Notes under the pieces: model-generated
What the model was told of the DNA's origin: nothing
What the model saw: only the letters and a program-made list of their open reading frames with translations
Database searches by the model: none
Shown: positions 35,196 through 43,692 of the stretch, one piece after another
Layout: every line of letters begins with the position of its first letter
Numbering within the stretch: the stretch's first letter is position 1
Origin: Lysobacter enzymogenes
Lineage (GTDB): Bacteria; Pseudomonadota; Gammaproteobacteria; Xanthomonadales; Xanthomonadaceae
Assembly (NCBI RefSeq): GCF_017355525.1
Contig: NZ_CP067395.1
Span: forward strand, 5,282,501 to 5,346,500
DNA length: 64,000 nucleotides
Direction of reading: 5' to 3'
Program-made: the position numbers and the translations under genes

Positions 35196-36362
35196 ATGAA
35201 CACTCCCGCCCCGACCAATCCGACCACCGCCTCCGGTGCGATCGACTTCACCTCCTTCCTCAAGCTGATGGCGCACCAGCGCGCCTCCGACTTGTTCATC
35301 ACCGCCGGCATGCCGCCGTCGATGAAGGTGCACGGCAAGATCGCGCCGATCACCCAGAACCCGCTGACGCCGCAGCAGAGCCGCGACCTGGTGCTCAACG
35401 TGATGAGCCCGCAGCAGCGCGAAGAATTCGAAAAGACCCACGAGTGCAACTTCGCCATCGGCGTCACCGGCGTCGGCCGCTTCCGCGTCAGCTGCTTCTA
35501 CCAGCGCAACCAGGTCGGCATGGTGCTGCGCCGGATCGAGACCAAGATCCCGACCGTCGAGGAGCTGAACCTGCCGCCGATCATCAAGACGCTGGCGATG
35601 ACCAAGCGCGGCATCATCATCTTCGTCGGCGCCACCGGCACCGGCAAGTCGACCTCGCTGGCGGCGATGATCGGCTACCGCAACCAGAACTCGACCGGCC
35701 ACATCATCACCATCGAAGACCCGATCGAATTCGTCCACCGCCACGAGGGCTGCATCATCACCCAGCGCGAGGTCGGCATCGACACCGACAGCTGGGACGC
35801 CGCGTTGAAGAACACCCTGCGCCAGGCGCCGGACGTGATCATGATCGGCGAGGTGCGCACCCGCGAAGGCATGGACCACGCCATCGCCTTCGCCGAAACC
35901 GGCCACCTGGTGCTGTGCACCCTGCACGCCAACAACGCCAACCAGGCGATGGACCGCATCATCAACTTCTTCCCCGAAGACCGCCGCGGGCAGCTGCTGA
36001 TGGACTTGTCGCTGAACCTCAAGGGCGTGGTCGCCCAGCAGCTGATCCCGACCCCCGACGGCAAGGGCCGCCGCGTGGCGATGGAGATCCTGCTCGGCAC
36101 CCCGCTGGCGCAGGACTACATCCGCGACGGCGAGATCCACAAGCTCAAGGAGCTGATGAAGGAATCGACCCAGCTCGGCATGAAGACCTTCGACCAGGCC
36201 CTGTTCGAGCTGTACCAGGGCGGCGAGATCAGCTACGAAGACGCGCTGCGCTATGCGGACTCGCAGAACGAGGTGCGCCTGCGGATCAAGCTGGCGCAGG
36301 GCGGCGATGCGCGGACCTTGTCGCAGGGGTTGGATGGGGTCGAGGTGGCTGAGGTGCGGTGA
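35196..36362 (+). CDS. pilU: Type IV pilus PilT-like ATPase PilU
   Basis: A 388-residue PilT paralogue that helps PilT retract pili under load. Walker A GATGTGKS is at 145-152, with ITIEDPIEFVH, DVIMIGEVRTREGM and ETGHLVLCTLHANNA. It has a longer N-terminus and C-terminus than PilT, typical of PilU. A strong GAGGAGG stands seven bases before ATG 35196, and the gene lies 115 bases after pilT; it ends in a good terminator. Confidence 0.96.
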   Translation: MNTPAPTNPTTASGAIDFTSFLKLMAHQRASDLFITAGMPPSMKVHGKIAPITQNPLTPQQSRDLVLNVMSPQQREEFEKTHECNFAIGVTGVGRFRVSCFYQRNQVGMVLRRIETKIPTVEELNLPPIIKTLAMTKRGIIIFVGATGTGKSTSLAAMIGYRNQNSTGHIITIEDPIEFVHRHEGCIITQREVGIDTDSWDAALKNTLRQAPDVIMIGEVRTREGMDHAIAFAETGHLVLCTLHANNANQAMDRIINFFPEDRRGQLLMDLSLNLKGVVAQQLIPTPDGKGRRVAMEILLGTPLAQDYIRDGEIHKLKELMKESTQLGMKTFDQALFELYQGGEISYEDALRYADSQNEVRLRIKLAQGGDARTLSQGLDGVEVAEVR

Positions 36363-36387
36363 GCCGTTCGTTTAGGCGATAGCGAAG

Positions 36388-36411
36388 AAGCCGGCGGAAG
36401 CCGGCTTTTTT
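36388..36411 (+). terminator. Rho-independent terminator after pilU
   Basis: Stem AAGCCGGC / GCCGGCTT with loop GGAA, followed by a T-run. Confidence 0.9.
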
Positions 36412-36477
36412 GTGCTTGTCGTGGCGCAGGACCGTGTAGATTTTTCCTTCAGTGCCTGTTGCAGAAGCGAAGGCTCG

Positions 36478-36969
36478 ATGATCGAAGACATCGAAGTACT
36501 CAAAGACACCGAACTCGCGTTCGGCGGCAGGCCGCGGCCTGTGGTTCTGGTCAAGGACGGGCCGGTCGATGAGATTCGCAAAGACGCCGAGGCCGTATCG
36601 GGTCTGCGGTGGTCCGAAATCGATTGCGAAACGCTCGAAAAATATCCCGATTGCATTTATGGCTTCACTTCGGAGGGCTTTCGTTACTTCCTTCCTGGGG
36701 TGATTTGCGCGAGCGTTCGCGAACGGCGGCCCGATCTGTTGGTCGTCGATTCGCTGGTGCAGCAGCTCGATCGCAGCGGCGATCCCGAAAACTGGGACGA
36801 TTCTTTTGCCGAACGATGGCCGCTTCTCGATCCGGACGAGTGCGCGGCAGTGTCGAAGTGGATTCTGTGGCTTTCCGAGCGAAGCGACTTCCCCGATCCA
36901 TTCGATTCGCTTGGACGGGCTTTGGATCTGCTTGTGATCCTGAGGCGACGAGCGTCGCTCAGAACTTGA
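36478..36969 (+). CDS. Hypothetical protein, possibly DUF6714-like
   Basis: A 163-residue acidic cytoplasmic protein. The segment LRWSEIDCETLEKY, then GFTSEGFRYFLPGVICASV and WPLLDPDECAAVSKWILWL, resembles small proteins in which a phenylalanine/leucine-proline helix pair is conserved (I suggest DUF6714, from memory and unconfirmed). No catalytic residues are evident. Codon use is noticeably less GC-biased than its neighbours (for example many GAT, TTT and TTG), which hints at horizontal gain. It overlaps the end of the convergent gene at 36959 by 11 bases. Confidence 0.72.
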   Translation: MIEDIEVLKDTELAFGGRPRPVVLVKDGPVDEIRKDAEAVSGLRWSEIDCETLEKYPDCIYGFTSEGFRYFLPGVICASVRERRPDLLVVDSLVQQLDRSGDPENWDDSFAERWPLLDPDECAAVSKWILWLSERSDFPDPFDSLGRALDLLVILRRRASLRT

Positions 36970-37855
36970 TGTCGAGATTGAACCCGGCCCGCCCGCTGAA
37001 ATCGCCGGTAAACGTATCCACCCGCCCGCTGCCGTTCACGCTGAACGAAGTGCCGTCGGCTTTGTACTCAGCGCCGACGACGCCGTTCACGCTGTTGATG
37101 CCCTGTTGGTCGACGCCGACGCCGACTCGCGCATAACCGCTCCAATCGACCGACAAGGGCGCGCTGATGCCGGTATTGAAGCTGCCCGCGGTGAAGCCGC
37201 TGGGGTTGAACTGGACGCTCAGACTGGCATCGAGCTTGCCGAAGTCCAGTTCTTTCGCGGCAGTGACGGTGGCGCCGAAATTCGGCTCGGCGACGCCGCC
37301 GAACGGGCCGGCGAAAGCGCTGATGCCGTAGCTGTCGATGCCGTTGGTGTAGCTCACCGCGCCGGCGAAGGTGACTTGCGCGGGCGCGATGCCCATGCGC
37401 GCCTCGATGCTGGCGTTGACGTCGCCGACGTAGTTCAAGCCGAAATTGACCGAAACGTCGCTGAGCGCCGCCTTCGCCACCGCGGCCGGATCGTTCGGAG
37501 TGATGTTGAACGTCGGCGACCACGCGTTGTATTCGTCGATCGCCGGCGCGGCGGGCTTTTGCGCGACATCGGCGTAAGTCGTCGGCGTCGGCACGCCGCC
37601 GAGGGTGTTGAACGAGGACAGGTTCGGCACCGTGTCGACCGTCATCGCGTTGAGTTGCGACAGCGCGGCGGGCGAAATGCTGAGGTCGACAGGGGCGGTC
37701 AGGTTCGGATCGAGCGCGGCGGCGGCGACCGCGTCCGCGGCGGCCTTGTCGGCGGCGGCCTGTTGCGCGGCTGCGGTTTCGGCGGCGCGGCTGGCGGCCT
37801 CGGCGGCGCTGCGCGAGGAGTCGGAGCCGGAAACGCCGTTGCTTGCGTCTGCCAT
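36959..37855 (-). CDS. Hypothetical beta-rich protein with Ala-rich N-terminus
   Basis: A 298-residue protein that I do not recognise. ATG 37855 has AAGGAGG upstream. Residues 14-48 are an Ala/Asp-rich helix; the middle is Pro/Thr/Asn-rich; from about 130 the sequence has alternating strands rich in Gly, Asn and aromatic residues (VNFGLNYVGDVNASIE, SVQFNPSGFTAGSFN, RVGVGVDQQGINSVNG, FSGRAGFNLDIKF). The C-terminal Phe after alternating residues resembles an outer-membrane beta-barrel end, but no signal peptide is present at the N-terminus, so the location is uncertain. Confidence 0.7.
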   Translation of the reverse strand: MADASNGVSGSDSSRSAAEAASRAAETAAAQQAAADKAAADAVAAAALDPNLTAPVDLSISPAALSQLNAMTVDTVPNLSSFNTLGGVPTPTTYADVAQKPAAPAIDEYNAWSPTFNITPNDPAAVAKAALSDVSVNFGLNYVGDVNASIEARMGIAPAQVTFAGAVSYTNGIDSYGISAFAGPFGGVAEPNFGATVTAAKELDFGKLDASLSVQFNPSGFTAGSFNTGISAPLSVDWSGYARVGVGVDQQGINSVNGVVGAEYKADGTSFSVNGSGRVDTFTGDFSGRAGFNLDIKF

Positions 37856-38228
37856 GAGAACACCCTCCTTGGGGGAGCGGCCGGCGGGGCCGGTTCGCGG
37901 TGAAAGCGTTTTCCAAGCCGACCCTAGCAAGCGGGCGGGGCCGGCGAGTACCTGGGGCGGACCCCAGCCCGGACCGGTGTAGGCTCCAGGGTTAAGCGTC
38001 TAAATATTTGAAAATTATGGGCTTTATACGGAATCTCGGCGGCTGCCAAGGCGCTGTCCGGCGACGAGCGGTGCGCTCGGCGGAGGCCGCAAGGCCGTTC
38101 CCCCGGCGCCGTCGCCCGGCGCGCGGGCTTGCTAACGCCCGCACATGCTTCGATCCTTCCCGGTCCGCCCGAGCGCCGCATCGTCTTGCGCGCGCGGCGT
38201 TTTCCCACCGTCGCCGCGCCGCTTCCGC
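37856..38228. other. Divergent gap with an AT-rich island
   Basis: About 370 bases between the beta-rich protein gene and the ATP-grasp operon. Near 38000-38029 it becomes strikingly AT-rich for this genome (TAAATATTTGAAAATTATGG), with an AAATATTT palindrome. It probably holds one or both divergent promoters, though no box pair is convincing. No small gene is supported. Confidence 0.45.
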
Positions 38229-39386
38229 ATGCCCAACGTCCTGATCCTCGGCGCCCGCGCGCCGGCCGCGCTCGAAATCGCCCGCCGTTTCCGGGCGAGC
38301 GGTGGCGTTGCGCTGGCCGCCGACAGCGTCTCGTGCCGGCTTACGGGCTGGTCGAACGCGAGCGATGCGAGCCTGCGCATCGCCGGCCCGCGCTTCGACG
38401 CGGCGCAGTACGCCGCCGATCTTGCGCGCATCGTCGCCCAGCGCCGCATCGATCTGGTCGTGCCGACCTGCGAGGAAGCGTTCTGGCTCTCGCGCTACCG
38501 CGGCGCGCTGCCGGACAGCGTGCGCGTGCTGGTCGACGAGTTCGACAAGCTGCGCGAGCTGCACAGCAAGCTGCGGTTCCTGGAACTGGCGCGCGATTGC
38601 GGCGCCGGCGTGCCCGACAGTGCTGCGGTGAAGACGCTCGAACAAGCGCGCGCCTGGGCTGCCGGCCGGCCGCTGGTACTCAAGCCCGAATACTCGCGTT
38701 TCGGCGTACACGTGCGGCTGTATCCGCACGGCATGCCGGCCGATGCGCCGCCGCTGCCGCTGGCTCAAACCTGGGTCGCGCAGCGCTTCCACGCCGGCAC
38801 CGAGCTGTGCTCGTACAGCGTCGCCGACCGCGGCCGCCTGCTCGCGCATTCGGTGTACCGCCCGGCGTACCGGCTCAACCGCAGTTCGAGTTTCTATTTC
38901 GAACCCGCGCCGAACACGGCGATCCGCGCCTTCGTCGAGCGCTTCGTCGGCAAGATCGCCTACACCGGGCAGATTTCGTTCGACTGGATCGTCGCCGGCG
39001 ACGGCAACGCGACGGTGCTGGAATGCAATCCGCGCGCAACCAGCGGCGTGCATCTGTTCGGCGAGCGCGACGCCTTGCCGGCGGCGCTGCTCGGCGAAGA
39101 CATCGCCTGCGTCGAAGCGCGGCCCGCGCGGCCGCGCATGCTCGCGCCGGTGATGCTCGGCGCGGGCCTCGCGCAAGCGCTGGCGCAGGGCCGCGCGCGC
39201 GCGTGGCTGCGCGACTGGCGCCGCGCCGACGACGTGCTGGCCGTGCCCGGCGACCGCGCGCCGCCGCTCGGCGCGTTGGTCGATCTGGGCGCGTACGCGT
39301 GGTCCGCGCTGCGCCGCGGCGGCAGCCTGCGCGAGGCGGCGACGCGCGATATCGAGTGGGACGGCGAGGAGTTGCCGGACCTGTGA
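38229..39386 (+). CDS. ATP-grasp-family ligase
   Basis: A 385-residue ATP-grasp protein: an N-terminal Rossmann-like domain (MPNVLILGARAPAALEIARR) followed by the central and ATP-grasp domains, with LVLKPEYSRFGVHVRL (ATP-binding Lys), WVAQRFHAGTELCSY, and FDWIVAGDGNATVLECNPRATSGV with the metal-binding Glu/Asn. The family joins a carboxylate to an amine or other nucleophile through an acylphosphate. Substrate unknown. First gene of a three-gene operon with a GNAT and a Rieske oxygenase. ATG 38229 has no strong ribosome binding site; upstream starts look like shadow. Confidence 0.88.
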   Translation: MPNVLILGARAPAALEIARRFRASGGVALAADSVSCRLTGWSNASDASLRIAGPRFDAAQYAADLARIVAQRRIDLVVPTCEEAFWLSRYRGALPDSVRVLVDEFDKLRELHSKLRFLELARDCGAGVPDSAAVKTLEQARAWAAGRPLVLKPEYSRFGVHVRLYPHGMPADAPPLPLAQTWVAQRFHAGTELCSYSVADRGRLLAHSVYRPAYRLNRSSSFYFEPAPNTAIRAFVERFVGKIAYTGQISFDWIVAGDGNATVLECNPRATSGVHLFGERDALPAALLGEDIACVEARPARPRMLAPVMLGAGLAQALAQGRARAWLRDWRRADDVLAVPGDRAPPLGALVDLGAYAWSALRRGGSLREAATRDIEWDGEELPDL

Positions 39387-40495
39387 CCGCGCCGGCGCGC
39401 AACGACGACGAGTTCGCGCGCCACGTGGAGGCGTTCGCGCACATCCACGTCGGCGCCGATTCGCGCGCGCTGGTCGCCAACCTCGCGACCCGGGCGGAAC
39501 TCGTCGGCGACGGCGAACGCCGCTATCCGGCCAGCGTCGACGACGGCGACATCGACGGCAACGCCTGGGTCTGTTCGCCGCGCACCACCTACGGCGATTA
39601 CGCGACCGAGGAAGCCGTGCGCTACGCGCCGGCCGCCGCGACGCCGCTGCTGCGCGCGGCCGGGCGCGGGCTCGACGGCTGGCTGCGCCGCGCCGGCATC
39701 GACCGCGCGGTGGCGATCAACAATTGGTGGCTCTCGACCAATGTCTATCCGCAATGGCGCGCAGGCGAGGCGGCGCGATTGCTGGGCGAAGCCCTGCAGC
39801 GCTGGCCGACCCACGCGGTGTGGCTGCGTTCGCTCAACCGCGACCAGCACGCGGCGTGGCTCGCCGAATGCGAGGCGCTCGGGTTCGCGCTGATCCCGAG
39901 CCGGCAGGTGTATCTGTTCCGCGATGTCGCCGGGTCGGCGCAGCGCCGGCACAACCTGCGCATGGATCTGAAGCTGGCGGCGAAGCGGCCCGGGCGCGCG
40001 CACGACGGCGATATCGACGAGGCCGACTACGCGCGCATCGCCTGGCTGTACGAACGCTTGTACATGGACAAGTATTCGGGCTTCAACCCGCGCTACGGCG
40101 AGCGCTTCCTGCGCGAATGGCACCGCGCCGGCCTGCTGCGCTTCGACGGCTTCCGCGACGAGTCCGGGCAGTTGCTCTGCATCGCCGGGGTGTTCGGCTT
40201 CGGCGGCACCGCGACCACGCCGATCGTCGGTTACGACACCGGCCTGCCGCAGCGCCTCGGGCTCTACCGCTTGCTGACCGCGACCACGTTCGAACGCGCC
40301 ATCGCAACCGGCGACACGGTCAACTTCAGCGCCGGCGCGGCCGAGTTCAAGCGTTTGCGCGGAGGCGAAGCCAGCATCGAATACAGCGCGGTCTACGTGC
40401 GCCACATGCCGGCACGAACGCGCCGCGCGGTGGCGGCGCTGTCGGCGCTGACGCGCCGGGTCGGGGTGCCGATCATGCGAAGATTCGGGCTATGA
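39383..40495 (+). CDS. GNAT/FemAB-like acyltransferase
   Basis: A 370-residue protein starting at GTG 39383, overlapping the ATP-grasp stop as GTGA. It has two GNAT-type halves in the manner of FemAB/Acetyltransf_6 proteins: an N-terminal domain with WLSTNVYPQWRAGEAARLLG, then LRMDLKLAAKRPGRA, MDKYSGFNPRYGERFLREWH, and the beta-rich YDTGLPQRLGLYRLLTAT. Such enzymes transfer acyl or aminoacyl groups to amines. No acetyl-CoA loop is clear. Probably acts with the neighbouring ligase and oxygenase on the same small molecule. Confidence 0.82.
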   Translation: MTAPARNDDEFARHVEAFAHIHVGADSRALVANLATRAELVGDGERRYPASVDDGDIDGNAWVCSPRTTYGDYATEEAVRYAPAAATPLLRAAGRGLDGWLRRAGIDRAVAINNWWLSTNVYPQWRAGEAARLLGEALQRWPTHAVWLRSLNRDQHAAWLAECEALGFALIPSRQVYLFRDVAGSAQRRHNLRMDLKLAAKRPGRAHDGDIDEADYARIAWLYERLYMDKYSGFNPRYGERFLREWHRAGLLRFDGFRDESGQLLCIAGVFGFGGTATTPIVGYDTGLPQRLGLYRLLTATTFERAIATGDTVNFSAGAAEFKRLRGGEASIEYSAVYVRHMPARTRRAVAALSALTRRVGVPIMRRFGL

Positions 40496-40535
40496 AGCCC
40501 AAGCATCGAGCCGCCGCCGCCGGAGCGCCGCGCGC

Positions 40536-41549
40536 ATGAGCGACTGGCATCCCTCGCATGCCTCGCGCTGGTTCGCGGCGTTGTGCAGCGATCGCCTGCG
40601 CGGCGCGCCGGTCGCGGTGAGCCTGCTCGGCCGGCCGTACGCGCTGGCGCGCGATGCCGCCGGCCGTGCGTTCGCATTGGAAGACCGCTGCCCGCACCGC
40701 CACGCGCCGTTGTCGCACGGCGTTTGCGGCGCGAGCGGATTGGTCTGTCCGTACCACGGCTGGCGCTTCGACGCGTCCGGCCGCCTGTGCGAGATCCCCG
40801 GCCTGCCGGCCGACGCCGCGCTGCCGCAGGTGCGCGTGCGTGCCGCGGCGGTGCGCGAGCACGACGGCTTGATCTGGCTGCGCGCCGACGGCCGCGACGA
40901 GGGCGAACTGCCGGCGATGGCGCTGCGCAATCCGCCCGGTTCGCGCCGCTTTCTGTGGCAGACGCAGTGGCGCGCGCACGTGGTCGATGCGATCGAGAAT
41001 TTCCTCGATCCCTTGCACACCCATTCGATCCATCCGGGACTGGTGCGCCGCGGCGGCGCGCGGCAGCCCGCGACGGCGCGATTCGTGCCGTCGCAACAAG
41101 GCTTCTGCGTCGACTATCTCGGCCAGCCCCAACAGTCGGGCTTGCTGTACCGCCTGTTCGAATCGCCGCGCGAAAGCGAGCGGGCGCTGTTCGACGCGCC
41201 GGGCAGCGCGCAGATCGAATACCGCTACGCCAACGGTGGCGTCGTGCGCATCAGCCTGCATTTCGCCCCGCACGATGCGGCGACCACCTCGGTGTTCGCC
41301 AGCCTGCACGTGGAAAACCGCTGGGCGCCGGCGTGGCTGGTGCGCGCGTTGGTGTGGCCGTTCTTGAAACGGGTCAACGACCAGGACGCGCGCATGCTGG
41401 CGCTGCAATCCGACAATCTGCGCCGTTTCGGCGCGGTGCGCGGCGCTTCCACGTCGCTGGACCTGGTACGGCCGTGGGTCCAAGCGTTCTGGACCCACGG
41501 CGCGCCGCCGGCGGACGCGCAGGCCAAGGACGTCGCGCTGATGCTGTAG
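40536..41549 (+). CDS. Rieske non-heme iron oxygenase (alpha-subunit-like)
   Basis: A 337-residue oxygenase. The Rieske centre uses CPHRH (Cys52, His54) and CPYHGW (Cys71, His74). The mononuclear iron site is NFLDPLHTHSIHPG with Asp158, His161 and His166. It resembles single-component or ring-hydroxylating alpha subunits of the phthalate/VanA group, used in hydroxylation, demethylation or desaturation. No ferredoxin or reductase gene is adjacent, so electrons must come from elsewhere. Third gene of the ATP-grasp/GNAT operon, 40 bases downstream. Confidence 0.9.
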   Translation: MSDWHPSHASRWFAALCSDRLRGAPVAVSLLGRPYALARDAAGRAFALEDRCPHRHAPLSHGVCGASGLVCPYHGWRFDASGRLCEIPGLPADAALPQVRVRAAAVREHDGLIWLRADGRDEGELPAMALRNPPGSRRFLWQTQWRAHVVDAIENFLDPLHTHSIHPGLVRRGGARQPATARFVPSQQGFCVDYLGQPQQSGLLYRLFESPRESERALFDAPGSAQIEYRYANGGVVRISLHFAPHDAATTSVFASLHVENRWAPAWLVRALVWPFLKRVNDQDARMLALQSDNLRRFGAVRGASTSLDLVRPWVQAFWTHGAPPADAQAKDVALML

Positions 41550-41564
41550 CCGCGCCGCGGCGGC

Positions 41565-43391
41565 TCAGTGCGCGCAGTCCTCGTCCTGATCGCCGTCCTG
41601 GCAGTCGCGGCGCGGGCCGGGTTCCAGCCGCAGCAGCTCGTTGCCGGCGCCGATGCGCAGATCGCCCCAGCGCCTGCGCACCACCTCGACCTTGTTCGCG
41701 CGCAGCACCGCCTCGGCGGTTTCGCCGCGTTCGGACAGATAGGTCTGGCCGATGCTGCGCCAGCCGCGCGGCAGCAGCGCGTACGCATTGCAGTTGACGC
41801 CCCAATCGTGGATGCGGCACAGCAGGTATTCGGCGCGGCCGTCGCCGTCGAGGTCCGGCGTGGCGAGCACGCAGTTGGCCTGCTCGTCTTCGCAGCTCGG
41901 CAGGGCGATCCGGTCGGCGAGCGCGGCCTGGATCCAGGCCGGGTCGATCGCGGCGACGCCGTCGGCGCGGCGCAGTTCGCGCAGCGCCTGTTCGCGCGTG
42001 CGCATCTTCGGCGATTCGTGGCGGTCGTTGCGGTAATCGCCGCGCGAGACCGCGTCGAGGGCGCTGACGAGATTGGCGTGCGCCGGCGCCTTGGCGGCGG
42101 CGAACAGCGGATCGGTCTTCAGGCTTTGCAGCGCCTGATAACCGCGGCGGCCGGCGTCGAAGCGCAAATACGCGAGGTCGAACTGTTCCGCCCCGATCTT
42201 GCCGCTGCGCAACTGCGCCAGCTGCGAGCCGGCGCCGAGACGGTGCGGATCCAGCAGCCACGAGTTCGCCGCGACCGCCAGCGCCAGCAACACCAGCGAC
42301 ACCGCGACGTTGACCCGGCGCAGATCGCTCAGCCAGCGCTCGCCGCCGCGGCGCAGCGCCGCCAGCGCATAGCCCAGCGCGTACAGGCTCAGCGTCGCCG
42401 CGGCCAGCGCGGCCCAGAAGCGCTCGCCGGTCCAGCCGTACTGGGCGATGCGCAGGCCGAGCGCGTACAGGCCGAGCGCGGCGTACACCGGCAGGGTCAG
42501 CAGCGCCGCGTGGATCAGCGCGCGCAGCCAGCGCGGATACGGCGCCGCGGCTTCGCCGTCTTGGTAGACCGCGTTGACGAACAGGACGACGGTCGCGATC
42601 AGGCACATCAGGATCAGCGTCGCCGAACGCGTCTTCCACAGCGCGTCCAGGCCGGTGAACGGCAGGCTGGCGACGAACAGCAGCGCGATCAGCGCGACCA
42701 GCGGCAGCAGGCCCTTGAAGATCGCGAACAGGATCTGCCGGGCGATCTGCACCGGCCGCTGCTGGGTGCGGCCGACCAGCACGCCGAGGCCGATCATGAC
42801 GCCGGTGGCGAGATGGGCGAAGCCGCGGGTGGTGAACAGATCGGCGAAGAATTCGATGCCGATCAGCTTGAACAGCAGCGCGCACAGGCCCAGCACGGCC
42901 CAGCAGATGCCGACGAAGGCGCCGGTGAGCAGGCCGGTCAGCGCGTTCTGCCAGCCGTGTTCGAACAGTTCGCGGTACGGCGCGCACCAGCGCCCGTGGG
43001 CGAGGCGGCATTGCAGATAGGGCAGGGCGACGAACAGGCCGACGGCGAGGCTGGCGGCGAACGGCGCCAGCACCGCGGCGGCGTTGAGGTGCGGCGCGCC
43101 GGTGGCGCTCCAGCCGGCCCACCACGCCAGCGCCAGGCAGACCGCGGCGAGCACGGCGAGGTTGCTCCAGTAGCGGGCGTCGTCCAGGCGCTGCACCGTC
43201 AGCAGCATCGCGGTCGGGATCGACAGCGCCAGGGTGTACCAGACGACGATGTCCAGTTCGAAGCCGAGGCCCGCGCTGGGCCGCACGAACTGAAGCAGCA
43301 GGCCCTGCAGCAACGCCACCAGGACGATGAAGGCGCGGGTCTTGGCCGACAGTTCGGTGGGCGCGGGCGTGGAGGCGGAGTTCGTCGTCAT
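41565..43391 (-). CDS. DUF4153 polytopic membrane protein
   Basis: A 608-residue inner-membrane protein with about ten to twelve hydrophobic helices in the first 375 residues, then a soluble C-terminal domain of about 200 residues with four cysteines (SCEDEQANC, LLCRIHDWGVNC). This fits DUF4153, a family of unknown function. The C-terminal part has calcium-loop-like DLDGDGRAEYLLC, reminiscent of FG-GAP repeats. AAGGA precedes ATG 43391. Convergent with the Rieske gene. Confidence 0.85.
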   Translation of the reverse strand: MTTNSASTPAPTELSAKTRAFIVLVALLQGLLLQFVRPSAGLGFELDIVVWYTLALSIPTAMLLTVQRLDDARYWSNLAVLAAVCLALAWWAGWSATGAPHLNAAAVLAPFAASLAVGLFVALPYLQCRLAHGRWCAPYRELFEHGWQNALTGLLTGAFVGICWAVLGLCALLFKLIGIEFFADLFTTRGFAHLATGVMIGLGVLVGRTQQRPVQIARQILFAIFKGLLPLVALIALLFVASLPFTGLDALWKTRSATLILMCLIATVVLFVNAVYQDGEAAAPYPRWLRALIHAALLTLPVYAALGLYALGLRIAQYGWTGERFWAALAAATLSLYALGYALAALRRGGERWLSDLRRVNVAVSLVLLALAVAANSWLLDPHRLGAGSQLAQLRSGKIGAEQFDLAYLRFDAGRRGYQALQSLKTDPLFAAAKAPAHANLVSALDAVSRGDYRNDRHESPKMRTREQALRELRRADGVAAIDPAWIQAALADRIALPSCEDEQANCVLATPDLDGDGRAEYLLCRIHDWGVNCNAYALLPRGWRSIGQTYLSERGETAEAVLRANKVEVVRRRWGDLRIGAGNELLRLEPGPRRDCQDGDQDEDCAH

Positions 43392-43560
43392 GCGGGTCCT
43401 TGCATAGTCTCGGGCCGGCGCTCGGGCGCGGCGGGTTCGGCGGATGCCGCGAATGCGGCGGCGCAGCGCGCAGGAGGTTGATGCCGTTGAGTGAGCGGGC
43501 GATGAAGCCGGACGCGCACCGCCGCCGTTTCAGGCTCTCTGCGTTGCCACGAGGCCCACC

Positions 43561-43587
43561 TGTAGGAGCGGCGCAAGCCGCGACCGC
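43561..43587 (+). repeat. REP family 1 element
   Basis: TGTAGGAGCGGCGCAAGCCG and following bases, identical to the copy at 16644. It lies in the 300-base gap between tag and the DUF4153 gene, which holds no other feature that I can support. Confidence 0.8.
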
Positions 43588-43692
43588 GAAACTTCACGAC
43601 TTCCGCGCCGCCCCGGCTCCCCGCGTTCGGACTCTTGCCGGAACCACGCAGGTCGAAGCACCCGCGCAGTCGAACGCGCGCATCCGCCGCTT

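Noticed and set aside
36959..37855. Outer-membrane porin call for the beta-rich protein
   Set aside because: The C-terminal Phe and strand pattern fit, but the absence of a signal peptide argues against a firm call.
41565..43391. Glycosyltransferase or flippase call for the polytopic protein
   Set aside because: The topology and C-terminal domain fit DUF4153 better and no catalytic motif is seen.
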